Below, piece after piece: positions 1 through 12,589 of a stretch of 64,000 nt of DNA (positions within the stretch are counted from its first letter, which is position 1; each line of letters opens with the position of its first letter). Source of the stretch: Nematostella vectensis (Eukaryota > Cnidaria > Anthozoa > Actiniaria > Edwardsiidae); contig NC_064035.1 in NCBI RefSeq assembly GCF_932526225.1, positions 4,525,501 through 4,589,500 of the forward strand, read 5' to 3'. The notes below the pieces were generated by a model. The model was not told where the DNA came from and did no database searches. It saw only the letters and a list, made by a program, of their open reading frames with translations. The position numbers and the translations under genes are program-made.

Positions 1-1313
1 TGGGGCTAGGGATCCCTTTAGATGAAAAAAAACCAGCAACAAATAACTAGAAAGTGTTAGAGCTGCATTATCCACATAAATCTTAAACTATGTATTGTAA
101 ACATTAATGAATTAAAAATCAATCAATAAATAAATTAGGGGATTTAAACACCATCCTGGGATGCTGAATTACATACGAGAGCACAGATACATTGTGGTTG
201 AGTCAAAGCCAAAGAAGGTTCCTCAGCCACCATCTGGCTCATGCCTGACCACAGAATACAGTTTAAATTGAAATTGCTGTTTGTTTTGTTTTCTTTTTCT
301 TTTGTGGATGGAGTAAAACAGGAGAACCCTCCAGGCAAAGGCAAAAACCAACAAACTCAAATTGCATCAAAACTGGGAATCAAAATCGAAACCCACAGGC
401 ACAGACACTACAAAGTAAACCCTGCTACAGCAGCTGCGCCACCACCATTCATTGTAATATCTTTTCTCTAAGATTGACCAACATACATACAGTAGTATAC
501 TGTATGGGAAATACAACCACAACTTAATGCATGTATACCTCTTCCCACTTGCATGAGTTGGTGCAAACCTGCCAAATCCCCAAGAATTCTTCAAGCCAAA
601 GTCTGAAAACATAACAATGTATATAAATAGGAGTTCAGTTTAAAAAAGTAGGGGAAGTATAGTATTACCAACATTTGGCAAAATGCTAGGCTTTGAGATT
701 TCGAGTGGATCTGTATTTATTAAATTGAAGCTCTTGTAAGCGACAACTCTGAAAACTGAAACTTGTGGTTGTTAAAGGAGCTGGTTGCTAACATGAGCTT
801 GCTCTCATAAGTGATCACTGGTCAGCAAAACAATGTATTTAAAAGTAGATTAATTAAAAAGGAATCTGAAAGCTCTAGAGATACTGTACTATTGCTTTTA
901 ATATTGGGATAATTGTAAAGATTTCGATTTATTGCTTGATTTCAAATGAGAAAATATAGATGAGTGGCTCTGATAAGTTGGTTGATTACAATAGCTTAGA
1001 ATTACAGTACTACAAAGTTTGTGTGACAAATTTATCTGTGACTGTTGTTGCTATCAAGCTGGTCACTTACAAGAGTGGTTGCTTAGATAACTCCCACTGT
1101 TTTACGGTATCCTATTTATTTTAATGACATATAATATATAGTAAGTACATATTTTCAAAATTTGTTGTGTGCATCATTGCCGCTACACTCTGTTACCTTA
1201 AATGGATGGGGGGGGGGGGGGGGGGGTTTGTTTCAATGTATTCAATAAAATTCTTAATAAAATAATAATTAAAAAATGCAATAGATGTTGTTTAAAGTTT
1301 TACAGTCTCTTAC
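1..1313. other. PSME4 intron 5 sequence, no exon seen
   Basis: AT-rich sequence without a recognisable exon. It contains a 19-base G run at 1208-1226. The short open frames at 144-612 on both strands have no family resemblance and lack splice context. Confidence 0.5.
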
Positions 1314-4300
1314 TTGAACCCTTTGTCATGATGGACGATTGGTAATGTTGTCGGCAGAAATAGTGACAAGTAGAACATGGCTTTACTGAATGTTACGTCA
1401 TATGGACATAGTAATGGCCTCCACTCATCCAACATCTCTTGAGTTGATTCGACTGAAAAATACCTATTTGGAAAGCATTTGGGTTATAATTAATAGTGAC
1501 ATCTCTCTCAGTTAGACTTCAAACTTATTTTTCACTTTTCTTGAGCAAGTGCAGGCACGTTCAAAGGAGGTGTGCATGGTGTGCCTTGGCTGTAAAAAAG
1601 TGCTTTATGTTTTAAGGAAACTTAAAATACTATGCTTTTTCCATATGATACCTGTGACTGCGCAAACCCCCCCCCCCCCCCACCTTAGCCAACCCTGAGT
1701 AGGTCACTGAAGGAAGTTATGGACCCAATTTTGTTTTTCATTGTTATAAGGCCATAAGTGGCGCTCAAGGGCCATGAAACAAAGGAAAAAATTTAGGCTC
1801 CATAAGTTCCAGTATTTCCTAATCAAATGAGGATAATTTAACAAATTTCCCATAGTTTTCCGTGGTATGTACTCTTATACACCACGATATTTGTCACCTC
1901 ATGATCAAAATGTTGTGGAGTCAAGAGGCGCGAAGGGCTGAGTGATTCTGCATTAAATCATGAGGTGACGAATATCGTGGTGTATAAGAGTACATACCAC
2001 GGGAAACTATGGGAAATTTGTTTTCTACAACACAAACAACGAAAACAGTATTTTACAAAATCAAAACAGTGTGCGCTTGTTTGAAATAAATGGTGTGTTT
2101 TCTAGTGCGTGCGCGAGCGCATAGCATGCGCAGATAAACACAAATTTAAAACTTTAGCTTTAAAACCCTGCAGTCTTTGTTACTTTGTGTTCTTTTGTAA
2201 GTATGAAAAATACATTTATTGAAAACCAAATTTCTTCAATTTGAATCAAGGTTTTTCGTTTCTTTTCCTTGAACCTGCAGTGAACCTGCAAGGATTGTGT
2301 GAATGATGAATCCCGTGGTATGTCTTCTGATTTACCATAGCTAACAACCAATCAGAAAGCGAGATTACGCGCAAGTGTTGTAGAAATGGGGATGTACATA
2401 CGGCCTGCTAATTAGGGATGGGTCGCACCCTAACTTCTCTTGACTAGGAAAAAAATTATTTTTGTTCTTACTGTATAGATTTATTGTAGTCCTAAGTTTC
2501 TGATGTTAGTATTATTTAAAAACTGTATTATAACAATCATGGATAGCTAGAACACGCCCAAACGTGTTCCACCTTGGGGACTGGCATTTGTTATTAGTAT
2601 GACCCCCTTCTGGGATGTATTGCGTTGACATGTTCCACCTTGGGGACTGGCATTTGTTATTAGTATGACCCCCTTCTGGGATGTATTGCGTTGACGTGTT
2701 CCACCTTGGGGACTGGCATTTGTTATTAGTATGACCCCCTTCTGGGATGTACTGCGTTGACGTGTTCCACCTTGGGGACTGGCATTTGTTATTAGTATGA
2801 CCCCCTTCTGGGATGTATTGCGTTGACGTGTTCCACCTTTGGGACTGGCATTTGTTATTAGTATGACCCCCTTCTGGGATGTATTGCGTTGACGTGTTCC
2901 ACCTTGGGGACTGGCATTTGTTATTAGTATGACCCCCTTCTGGGATGTATTGCGTTGACGTGTTCCACCTTGGGGACTGGCATTTGTTATTAGTATGACC
3001 CCCTTCTGGGATGTATTGCGTTGACGTGTTCCACCTTGGGGACTGGCATTTGTTATTAGTATGACCCCCTTCTGGGATGTATTGCGTTGACGTGTTCCAC
3101 CTTGGGGACTGGCATTTGTTATTAGTATGACCCCCTTCTGGGATGTATTGCGTTGACGTGTTCCACCTTGGGGACTGGCATTTGTTATTAGTATGACCCC
3201 CCTCTGGGATGTATTGCGTTGATCTTTTGCAACTGAGCAAACAGACTCATGGAAGCGAAACGTTTCCAACCCATCCCCACCCAAGCCATGTTTTAGCAAC
3301 CTAGCGATAGGGTGCCTTCACTGGGCAACATGTTAAAGGAATACAGTACTTGAGAAAAGAGTAATCAATTACTATTATTAATTTAACCGGCTATCATGTT
3401 CCTGTGCAATGTAGCCATTAAAATCCAAGCCTGTGTCCTATTGCCCTTGCAAACAAGCTTGCCAAATCAATCCTATTGCTCAAGTGTCGAGCAAGTAGGG
3501 ATCTAAGGGAAGGCATGAATATAGGTACAGTATGAGAGTAGAGAGTAAGTGATAAAGACAACCATCGATTGCTTACAAAGAAGTACATACAGTAGTTTAC
3601 ATTACTTACACTCTTGAAACACGAACAACACCTTTAAGAACTTCTTCTAGTTTCCTGAAAATACAATAAAAATACAATGCACAGATAGAAACATATATAA
3701 AAAAAACCTGTTATATAATTCCCAGTCCCCTGGATAGATGAATTCATAAAAAAAACTTGCTATAGTTCTCAATAAACCATTTTTTTATTAATTGCAAAAA
3801 TGTCAAAGCCCTAATCATGCTTTCAAGTTACAATTAAAGAGTGGGTTGTCCAACTCATACTGATTTCAACATGGATAATAGGGTGTTTTTACAAACATCC
3901 TGTGCCACTATGGTAACAAAATTATGGAGGCATTTGGAGGCAAATATGTTCAATAGTCATGTACTGAAAGCTTACAATTACAGAAAAAACATTTTTCAAA
4001 AATAATATGTACAAATCGAGTCAATGCAAAACAACTGAATAGAGTCCCCTTAACCTGACAGAAAGTAACATACTGTAAGACGTATATAGTGTGTTCCAAA
4101 CTTAAAATCTTCTATCTCCTGATTTTTCGAGCACATTTTCAGGGTTTTTGTTCCTTGCATTCATCTAGTACATTACAAATAATGGAGGTATATCTTTTAA
4201 GGGATTTGATATGTAGTTTATACTTACAGAGAATGTTTTTTCAGACCCACTGATTCATATTTAGAGTACAGAGCAAACTCAACAGCTAAGTAGAGGGGCC

Positions 4301-6639
4301 GCCAAGGGAGGATAAGGTCATCCCTGGAAATCAACTCTCTTTTTCTAAACACACATAAAAATAAAACAGTCTTTAAACACAGTTTTTGTTAGGGTAGTCG
4401 GTAATGCAGAAGATGCAAAGCCATATGAAAAGCAGAGAAAGGAAGAGTTAAGGAAAAAAGAAGAACCTGCTAATGGTAATGAAGAGTCTAAAAACAAGCA
4501 AAAGAACGCTACAAAAGTCCTAAATCAATATAAGTCAAAACACAGTCATCGTCAGATTACTGTAGAGTTGACAAACAACAAAAAAAATCCACCTGCATGT
4601 TATTTTAGCAAAATCAAAGGAAATGTAATTTCTAAGCCATCTACTTTTTTCACAAAATGTAGCACTATTGTCCAACTTACTTCAAAAGCTGAACAAGGAC
4701 ATGACCAAACCCAACCACATATTGAGCATCCAAATCTGGGATGGTTGTAAGCCCAAAAAAGAGCTTTACAAATCTTATGTGGTCTTCCTTGGAGAATTTC
4801 CTTCCATAGAGCTTGATATAGCTAAAGGAAAAAAATGACAACAACTTAATTTGAAATGAAAAGGGGAGGGGTCATTGTTCAGTACCATTTTCTCCTATAG
4901 GTACAGTATTTTATTTTATCCCACTCTGCTTTTTAGCAGGCTTGGATGGTTCTCCCCCCCCCCCCCCCCCCTAGTTGTTTGGTTCACAGAATCGAAGTTC
5001 AGGCTATCACCAGTCAAAAAGAACTACAGTAGGTTGTCTACTAAAATCTCTTGATGATGTCCTTGATTTTATAGACTCAAAGTTGTGATATTGTTACATG
5101 TATTTTGTTTGATTACAAAACCAAATAGTTTGATTGCGTTCATTTTTTTTCTATTTTTAGAAAGAAGAATATAAGTTAAGTAATAATACAGAAATATTTT
5201 TGTTCCATTACTGTGTAACAATAACAATTTCAGCACAAACCTATTATTATTCACTGTGTCTACTTGCACAGCTTCCTTTGAAGGAGGAAAAAAACTGGCT
5301 GCACGACCTCAGCGCCACACAATTCTCCACATTGCAGAGGAATCTGGCAGAATATTCGACTTTTTGTCGTCATAATATGCTTGCCAAAAATGAATTTCCC
5401 AACTGTCAAAATTACGTCATTCCTTTTTTTTAGATCAGTGCCGACTAATTTTGACACTCCCTCCGAGGGATGGGACCTTTTTTTGCGCTTGCGGGGACGA
5501 GGCAATTTTGACAGTTGCCAAATTCATTGTTGGCAAGCATATAACGACGACAAAAAGAGGAATATTTTGCCGGATTCCTCTGCAATGGAAATTTGTGTGG
5601 TGCTGAGGTTTGGGCTGGTTGGACTCCAACTATCTGTGAGGATGTCGCCGTGATTTGAGCGTGATTAAGCGGGAGGAATTGTGTTTTTGAGGACAGAACG
5701 TGAGGTATGTCCAAAATTACTTTTCTACCATTCACTTCGTTCTGGTAAAAGTTTTAATGGTGAATCTTGAATCTTGAAAAAGGCGTTTTAATACGACCAA
5801 AGAACATGCGAAAAGTCAACATAAACACAACACTAGACTACACACGTCTTTTCAACAAGTTGTTTTTATATATTTTTTACTAATTTTGTTTTTTGCCCTA
5901 TGTTTACCGTAAATATCATTACCGACTAGTAAAGATCTTGGGCTACCTGTGTTCTTAATAATCGTGGAAGGGTTTCAAAGCCAGAAAATTGTTACTGTAT
6001 TTAGGCTAAAAATCGAGAAAATGGGAGACAGCCGTGCAGCTAGTTTTTTTTCTCCTTTACCGTAAGCCATGCAAGAAGAGACAGCGATTATTATTATGAT
6101 TATTTTTATTCATTTTTGCATGTAATCAAAAGAGTTGCCGTTTAAAACCAACAAAAACTAAAATTTCAACTGTAATTACTCAGCAGATTTCAATAAAAAC
6201 AAAACGGTTCCCAAACGAATATGTCCAAAAAATACGGGAGTCTAGAGACCCAGAGAAGCGTTCAGGATAACAGGCGTGACCTTGAATACTGGCAGATCCT
6301 GTAGGTATCGAAGTAAATCAGAGGAGTAAACGGCTGGTTATCACAGAGAAATAGAGAAATGATGTTCAAACTACAAAGAAGAGTTTTTAGGCTTGTGCGT
6401 TCGTCGCAACGAACGCACATACCAACAATTACTTTGTACACATAAAGCACGGGGTACCTTGCGAGACGATTGCTCCAGTATAAGGCGCCAGGACTGGCCT
6501 CTCTCAGTACCACGGCCCGACCAAGATTGAACTTTATCTCCGCCAGAAACCTGTTGGATTCCTCATCTAGCTCTTGCTCATATGGCAAAAGTCGATTGTA
6601 ACAGATTTCCTTCTGCGGTTCGAAACCCAATCGCCTCAT
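1314..6639 (-). CDS. PSME4: PSME4/PA200 proteasome activator, 5' part (first five exons)
   Basis: Exons in transcription order: 6458-6639, 4681-4821, 4228-4344, 3610-3654, 1314-1463. All junctions are GT-AG and keep frame (every intron is phase 2). They encode about the first 211 residues; the rest of this normally ~1,800-residue HEAT-repeat protein lies beyond the left edge. PA200 caps the 20S proteasome in the nucleus and promotes degradation of acetylated histones and peptides. Recognised from collinear match to vertebrate PSME4: [12 protein letters not shown] near the start, [18 protein letters not shown] in exon 2, LPWRPLY in exon 3, [16 protein letters not shown] and GFK in exon 5. The start is the first ATG of exon 1 (6637-6639), seven residues before the conserved PQKE. 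The exon 5 acceptor is the AG at 1464-1465; the nearby TTTTTCAG inside the exon would break frame. Exon 6 was not found in 1-1313, so a large intron probably crosses the edge. Confidence 0.92.
1840..2022. mobile_element. Palindromic MITE-like element, 65-bp arms
   Basis: Left arm 1840-1904 and right arm 1958-2022 are reverse complements over 65 bp with about two mismatches, around a 53-bp loop. Outer ends read AACAAATTTCCCATAG and its complement. There is no coding capacity. It lies in PSME4 intron 4. The high arm identity suggests a young or gene-converted element. No clear target-site duplication was identified. Confidence 0.75.
2564..3223. repeat. 66-bp minisatellite, 10 copies
   Basis: Ten head-to-tail copies of a 66-bp unit beginning GTGTTCCACCTTGGGGACTG, nearly identical, with single-base variants (for example at about 2752, 2839 and 3201). 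Because 66 is divisible by three, two minus-strand frames stay open for more than 240 codons. The array sits in PSME4 intron 4, between coding exons that splice across it, so it is read as non-coding. Confidence 0.93.
5300..5620. mobile_element. Long imperfect palindrome in PSME4 intron 1
   Basis: The segment around 5308-5430 is repeated in inverted orientation at about 5485-5608. Shared blocks include CTCAGC-CCACACAA, TTGCAGAGGAATC, TTTTTGTCGTC and TATGCTTGCCAA. Arms are roughly 120 bp with many substitutions and small indels, separated by about 55 bp. No coding content. Most likely an aged hairpin-type DNA element. Confidence 0.65.
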
Positions 6640-7142
6640 AGTTCAGGCGGTGGATTTTCCACCGGAATAGATTATAGACTTAAGGTTTACAAGATTCAGG
6701 ATCCTAGGTCATTTCCAGCTCGCTTAAAATCGGATCCAGGGAGATTTTCTGCGTCTGCTTTGCACGTTTCCGCAAGTTTTTTCTGTCGAAAACGAATGCG
6801 CCGTCGATACGAAAACTGGTCAGCAGAGAATTCACAAAGTTGAGTCCACGATTTTTTCAGCGGTTACATCCAACCTCTCCTGGCTATGTACTTCGTGTAA
6901 CCCTATCATATGGAAACACCTGAATGCGTGTGGTTGCGATCAAGTGCGAACTGATGAAAACGTCAAACGAGCCTTTAAATTTTATCAACATACTTTTTTA
7001 CTAGTTTACAATTTTCCAAAACAAAGGCAACAGAAGTATGGTAAGTATGATATGAAGATTGGTGAACTGCATAAAAGTATGTGGTATGAAGTTTTTTAGT
7101 GTTCGCATTATTCTTAAAATGTTTCACTAATAAAGAAAGGAT
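6640..7142. other. Region upstream of PSME4, no gene seen
   Basis: This is the 5' flank of PSME4 and presumably holds its promoter and 5' untranslated sequence. I saw no clear TATA box and no supported divergent gene. Confidence 0.4.
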
Positions 7143-7422
7143 CATAAAAAGCATTAAAGAAATGGGAAAGGGAAAAGAGGAATTCTGCAAGTACTTATAG
7201 CTGTTTTATGTTTCAATCGGCAAATAAAATGAGAACAAGTCATGTTGCCTCGAATCTTGACGCATGCACGATATTTTCTATTCATAAAAAGCATTAAAGA
7301 AATGGGAAAGGGAAAAGAGGAATTCTGCAAGTACTTATAGCTGTTTTATGTTTCAATCGGCAAATAAAATGAGAACAAGTCGTGTTGCCTCGAATCTTGA
7401 CGCATGCACGATATTTTCTATT
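7143..7422. repeat. 140-bp tandem duplication
   Basis: 7143-7282 is repeated at 7283-7422 with almost complete identity (one visible difference, CATGTT versus CGTGTT near 7381). Each copy starts CATAAAAAGCATTAAAG. A recent simple duplication or an assembly artefact, in intergenic DNA between PSME4 and the Ser-rich gene. Confidence 0.9.
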
Positions 7423-8253
7423 CACGAAAATAACAAAACTGGCATGACATATCGATGGCTGTATGCGAGAACATTTTAACTAAAACAATTAGACGCCGAA
7501 GGCTCCATCGGCGAGAGTCACAAGACGTACTACGCACGTAAATGTATTTTATAATTTTATTCGGAATGTGAGAAACCTGTTTTTTCTACTACCGGAGGTG
7601 ACCTTGTCGGCTGCCTTTGACCCGAACAAGGGGGAGGGTTGTCTAGGTATTCAAATGTATTGTTAGATCTATTCCGGAGGTACGGAGCGAAGAAATGGCG
7701 TCGTCAACAATACTTGCTTCTTATTTGTTGAGAATTGGGAGGTTTCTGACGGGCAAGAGGTGGAAGTGACGTCATCACGTAGGATGGAAAGCATGAGAGG
7801 GAGCCTAAAGGAGGAGGAGGGGGACCTTTTCGGAGGAAGATATCGAGATCGTGTGCACATTGATCCAGAAGAATTGGACTGACACAACAATTCAGAGATA
7901 TCTTTTTGGTTTATTAACAACCAAACATTAAGCCACTTTATTTATAACAAGGGATCGGCGTCATCACTCATACCCTCTATCTTCTGATATCTTCAGCACC
8001 ACGTGATCCTCGTCAGCGTTCAGTTGACTGATTAGTTTTTGTGGTGTCTTCACACTGTGTAAACCTCGTAAGGATCGGCGCCTTTTCGTCAGGATATACT
8101 TGTTCTTGCATTGCTTGAGTTGCTGATTTTATTATAAAGACCTGTTGGTTGATGGTTGACAGCGGCAATTTGATTAACCCAGAACACCCTGGAAATATGG
8201 TAATCTTTTTTGTGATGTTTACTTCTGATGAGATGATAGCTTTCTTGTGAGTG
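7423..8253. other. Intergenic DNA and 3' UTR of the Ser-rich gene
   Basis: The right-hand part is probably the 3' untranslated region of the minus-strand Ser-rich gene. The minus-strand AATAAA motifs at 910-942 of the 7 kb block lie within it. The open frame at 7669-7920 lies beyond these signals and has no recognisable features. Confidence 0.45.
7910..7942 (-). terminator. Polyadenylation signals of the Ser-rich gene
   Basis: AATAAA on the minus strand occurs at 7937-7942 and at 7910-7915, about 310-340 bp after the stop codon at 8254. Either could serve as the poly(A) signal. Assignment rests on motif and position only. Confidence 0.45.
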
Positions 8254-11200
8254 CTAAATTTCAAAGGTTTCTGAGTCGAGATCGCATAGTGTCCTCACAT
8301 AGAGATCTGCGGCGCTTGTTGCCATACGAGGGTCTAAAGATAGAAAACATATAAGTTGTTAAAAATTCGATGCAAGACATAAGAAAATGAAAAAAATGTC
8401 GTTATAAAGATTCCTATACTCCCCTTCTCTCACCCCTTCAAAAAAACGCACACACATACCTAGGACTGCGACCCTCTCACTCAGCAAATACTATAGGTAC
8501 GTGCCTGATTGCTACCTCTGACTACCCTCTATCATTTGGCCACTTCCCAAAGAAAAATGAAGGGATAGGGGGGTGGGTAAGGAAAAAAAATCAATGCAGC
8601 CCAAACCAGACAGAAAACAAATCTATTCAACGATGAAAAAAATTATACACGTCTCGGAGACAAGAAACACCCCCTTCACTTTTCTAATAGTCCATCCATA
8701 ATACTCTGGGGTTTGGGGAGTGGCCGCTTATTAGAGGGTGACTGCTTGATAGAGATACTACTGTAAATTAAGATCTTTCAACTGCATGGTTACATTCTCC
8801 GGTTACTGAGCTCACCTGTATCCAGTCCGCACTCAATTATGGGTTTTGCATGGTCATGAAATGTCGCTGCTGAATCGGAGCCCATGAACTCGTTCCCCGG
8901 ACATCCTGAGTCGTCCGATTCAGACTTTGTGCTGTCCCCTACAACGTCATGGGTACCAAACCTCTCCTTCTCCACAACATTGCCTGGTTCATCACGGAAA
9001 AAACACGTGATTACTTCATTGCTATGTCCCAGATGACGCATCGGTCTGGAGTCTTCCCATGATGCATTATTACCACAGGCTCTACCAGCGGGCAGATCAG
9101 AGTTGTAACACTGAGTTATCCCTACTGGGATGTCCATGAGATGTTGTGACCCTGAATCTAGTTGTTTAGTCCTCCCAGTGAACTCCAAGTCTTTTCTCAA
9201 GCGCCGTTCTGTGTCTAGTTCAGGATCCCCCGGGGTAACCCCAACAGTATAAAATGCTCCTTGTTTCACATGCCTTACGGTGTTTGTGGTGTCGCTACGC
9301 ACAGAAGCGTTTGCCTCGCGGCGAAGTTGCAGCTTAACAGGCTCCTTCGAAGTCGGGTTGTAAAAAAGCGGTAAACCCATTGGAAGTCGCGGTACCCTGG
9401 CGTTATCATCGAACGTCGAGTTCTCAATCTTGCTAGAACATTCCGTACGATAGTTCATTTTTCTGTCTGATAGAGCACGCCGCACTTTGGGACCCTTGAC
9501 CACCCCAGTTCTCTTACCGGAGCTTACAGACATCTTTGTTTGGTTGCTGGAGTTTTGGACAACACTAGATGTCTCTAACTGTTCTGGTTTGCTGAATGCC
9601 TTAGTTTTCTTGCGAGCGTTAGCAACAGAAGGTGGTGAAGGAGACTGGTTTTGTAGAAAGTGCATTGATTTCGATCGAGGCAAGCGGAACCGACTGAGTG
9701 CGCGAAACGGCTGAGGAGATCGCTGTTGAATAGGCTTGTTTTCCGCCACGTTTAAGGCGTCAGGATCAAAGGCATTGTATAAAGACTTCGAGCGTTTAGT
9801 TCGTCCTTTCATTGACATCTTGAAGTTGAATCTTGACTGTGATCTGGGCAACTGCTTGATACGTGGAGCAATGGCCTTGTCTTTCTCGGTCTTATCGCTT
9901 ACACTGGCATGATCCACCTGTTCTGTCTGTTTAGATAAAGCTGTTGCTCGTGCTAACCAGGCTTCCAAGCGATCATTGACTTGCTTAGCAAATACAAGCT
10001 GATCTTCTTTCCACAAGGCTCGACTACGAGCTACAGCGGCGCTTTGTTCTTCAGACATCACTCTGTTTCTAGCGGCCTGTCGCTGAGGACTTGAAAAGAG
10101 ATCAAGCGAACTAATTGACCTACTATGGGCCTTTACATCTGAAACAGGGCTTTGGTTGTTCGGCGTGTTCTCGTGGAAGCTAAGACTAATTTCGGGTGTA
10201 TCTGCCGGGCTTGTAACAGGCTTAAATATGTCTATAATATACTCATTATCATGATCACAATCATGGCCATAATCATCATCATCATCGTCATGCGAAGTGA
10301 CGCGTACTGTTGGCTTGGAGAGTTGTCCTGGCCCAACATACACCGTATCTGTGCTTCTCTTTGCATTCTTACAACTTGTAATTTCATTACTTGTAATCAC
10401 ATTCTGGTCATGCCTGATATTTTGTGATCTTACTGAAACAAATTCCGTTTTATTTTCCGGTACTTTAGCTTGATCATCCGGTGATCTTTTCTTAGAAACA
10501 CCTTGAAGTTTTTCCATGAAGTAGGCCTCGAGGTCCTTTAGTGACTCTTTATGGCCTGTTGGCGTTCTAGGAAGCTCCGCTACCTCGCTCTGTGAGCCGG
10601 ACAAAGACGTAGACGGACTTGGTGATCTGAGTGGAGAGTCTTCCCCAGCGATCACAAGGTCACGTAAAGCATCCAGTAACTCCTGCATCTCTGTCCCAAC
10701 ACTACCTCTTCGAGTAAACTCTGGAAGCAGTTCTTCCTGATCTAGGGGGTACTCCCCTGCGTCCTTCTGTAGTTCATTGATGGAACTTAGTAACATCTCC
10801 ATCTGATCTTGGATGTCCCTTCCCTCTCCGTGACGGAAAAGAGAGCTACGTGGATCATCAATCCCGTTTCCTTTTACTCCTTCACAGTTTTTGATCAATT
10901 CCTGGACCTCATTCTTGTGCACAATTATATTTAGAGCATCTGCTAGGGAATTACGCCTAGGCGATGAAGACGCTGATTTGACTAATGCGTTCAGAAGTAG
11001 AGAGCCTCCAATAGAACGACGTTTGACATTTGAAGCGCATCCGCTCTGTGACATCAGATCTTCCTCACGTGGCGATGGGCTCCGAGCCAAACTCCCTGAC
11101 AGGGACGCCCTTCTTTGAACTGTTGAATGCTTCCAAGGCTCAAAACTTTTCTGAATCGTCAATGTCTGGCAGGACTTTGATTTAGAAATTCCACGTTTAG

Positions 11201-12589
11201 CAGATCTGCTCATTCGAGGCGAGCTAGAATTACTTCGACTAGGTGACACTGGGGAGCTATAACTTCTTGATCTGTCTCGCCTGTCACAAGAAGTTGATAT
11301 CTTCTTTGAGATGGGCGGGCATGGAGACGCTGAACGGGATCGCGTCTTTGAGGGGACGAGTTCTTGCAATGCCGTGTAAAGGTCTTTTATCTCGGTAACT
11401 GAGGCCGAAGTACGACGCTTTTGCAGGTTCGGATAGACAGCGAAGTCGAAGGAAGACTCCGAGATGTTATACTGGCGAGGAAGGTCACTTCCTGAAAAGA
11501 AAAATATCAAGCAAATTATCGTCTAATTTTAGCAAAATATATATGGGGATATATAGGAGGATTAACACTGATTCAGACGACGCACTAAATGAGTGGCGGC
11601 ACACACACTTACGCAATCAGTCACCTGTTGTTAATGTTGTCTTGACATTCGATCATCGCGCTGGTATCGCAGGCAAAAAAATATGCAAAGTTAAAATGTT
11701 TATTGCAAAAAGTATAAGGTCGTTTTACAGAAGGCTACAATCATAACAACCTATATGACCTATAGTTCATTTATTTGTTTGTTTGCTTGTTTATTTGTTT
11801 GTGTGTTTACTCGTTTATTTGTGCCTGCCTGTCTGTCTGTCTGTCTGTCTGTTGGTTGGTGTGTTGGTTTGTTTGTTTGTTGGTTTGTTTGTTTTTTTGT
11901 TTGTTTCTCAAAGCTTTCAGTCATTGCGCGACTCTCACACGTTTTCCCCAGACCCTAAATCTGTGCAGTACGTGTACCGACAACTTCCTGCCCCGTGGGG
12001 AGCCACTTTATTTTGATCCACCGTCTTTAAAAGGGTATAAACAAGTGCTGGATAACCAGAGGAAGAATCCGTAAAGCTCCACATTTTCCGTAATATGCAT
12101 TTACCAATAGTGTTAAAAATCAGTGTTTCAGTTGCCCTTGGAGTGACACAGGGAATACGAAGATGGATTTCACTTTGAAACACCTGCGTATCATGCATAT
12201 AAATAAGGTTATATTTTTAGAAGAAAATCCAAATAAACTAAAACTGGAAACAACCTTTAGGTCTGAAACGTACATCCTGGTGATCGAGTTTTTTATTTTA
12301 TGTATATGAGCGAACGCCAAAGTCACAAGTCATTTTTATACCCATTTATCCAACTGAGTAAGCATTAAAAGTGAATAGCTCCCAGTCTAAGTTCTATTAA
12401 GAGATCTAAAAACTATATTACAAAGGGAAATATATTTCCATGAGTGCTTTAATTTGCGTCGTTTATATTTTGTATTATTTTACCTTAAACTTTATCGACA
12501 AAGTGCCTGAATTTAAAATTATATGTACAAGTTTCTATAATTTGAAGTTTATATGACTTACTTCTTTTTGTTCGAGTTTTTGATTCCAT
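8254..12589 (-). CDS. Ser-rich, Arg/Lys-rich protein of unknown function, 927 aa
   Basis: Three coding exons: 12562-12589, 8816-11491 and 8254-8333; both introns are phase 1. I do not recognise the family. The start is an ATG nine codons before the first donor (residues MESKTRTKR), in frame with the big exon; the last exon adds about 26 residues ending in SETFEI. The protein is low-complexity and probably largely disordered. It has SR/SP-rich blocks near residues 60-160 (RSRSASP, SRSNSSSPR) that look like phosphorylation targets, short helical-looking stretches (IKDLYTALQELV; EMQELLDALRDLV), a run of six Asp followed by His/Asp-rich sequence, and a probable helix around NDRLEAWLARATAL. There is no signal peptide or membrane segment. 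A cytoplasmic or nuclear scaffold is a guess. Exon structure is well supported, function is not. Confidence 0.8.
11761..11905. repeat. GTTT/GTCT simple repeat
   Basis: Degenerate TTTG/TCTG/TTGG tetranucleotide tract in the first intron of the Ser-rich gene. It creates open frames rich in Leu, Cys, Val and Phe that are not genes. Confidence 0.85.

Noticed and set aside
2564..3223. CRISPR-like array of direct repeats
   Set aside because: Units are contiguous with no unique spacers, and the sequence is eukaryotic; the same applies to the 41-bp, 47-bp and 28-bp arrays.
2512..3299. Two overlapping minus-strand frames of about 245 codons with a 22-residue repeat
   Set aside because: They are produced by the 66-bp minisatellite; both frames are open equally and the array lies inside a PSME4 intron with exons on either side.
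7669..7920. Ser/Thr-rich 83-codon minus-strand frame as an extra exon of the Ser-rich gene
   Set aside because: The gene already ends in frame at 8254 and the frame lies beyond candidate poly(A) signals; no acceptor at its start.
11755..12074. Cys/Leu/Val-rich membrane-like open frames on the plus strand
   Set aside because: Translation of a GTTT/GTCT simple repeat in all three frames; no ATG-initiated frame with splice or family support.
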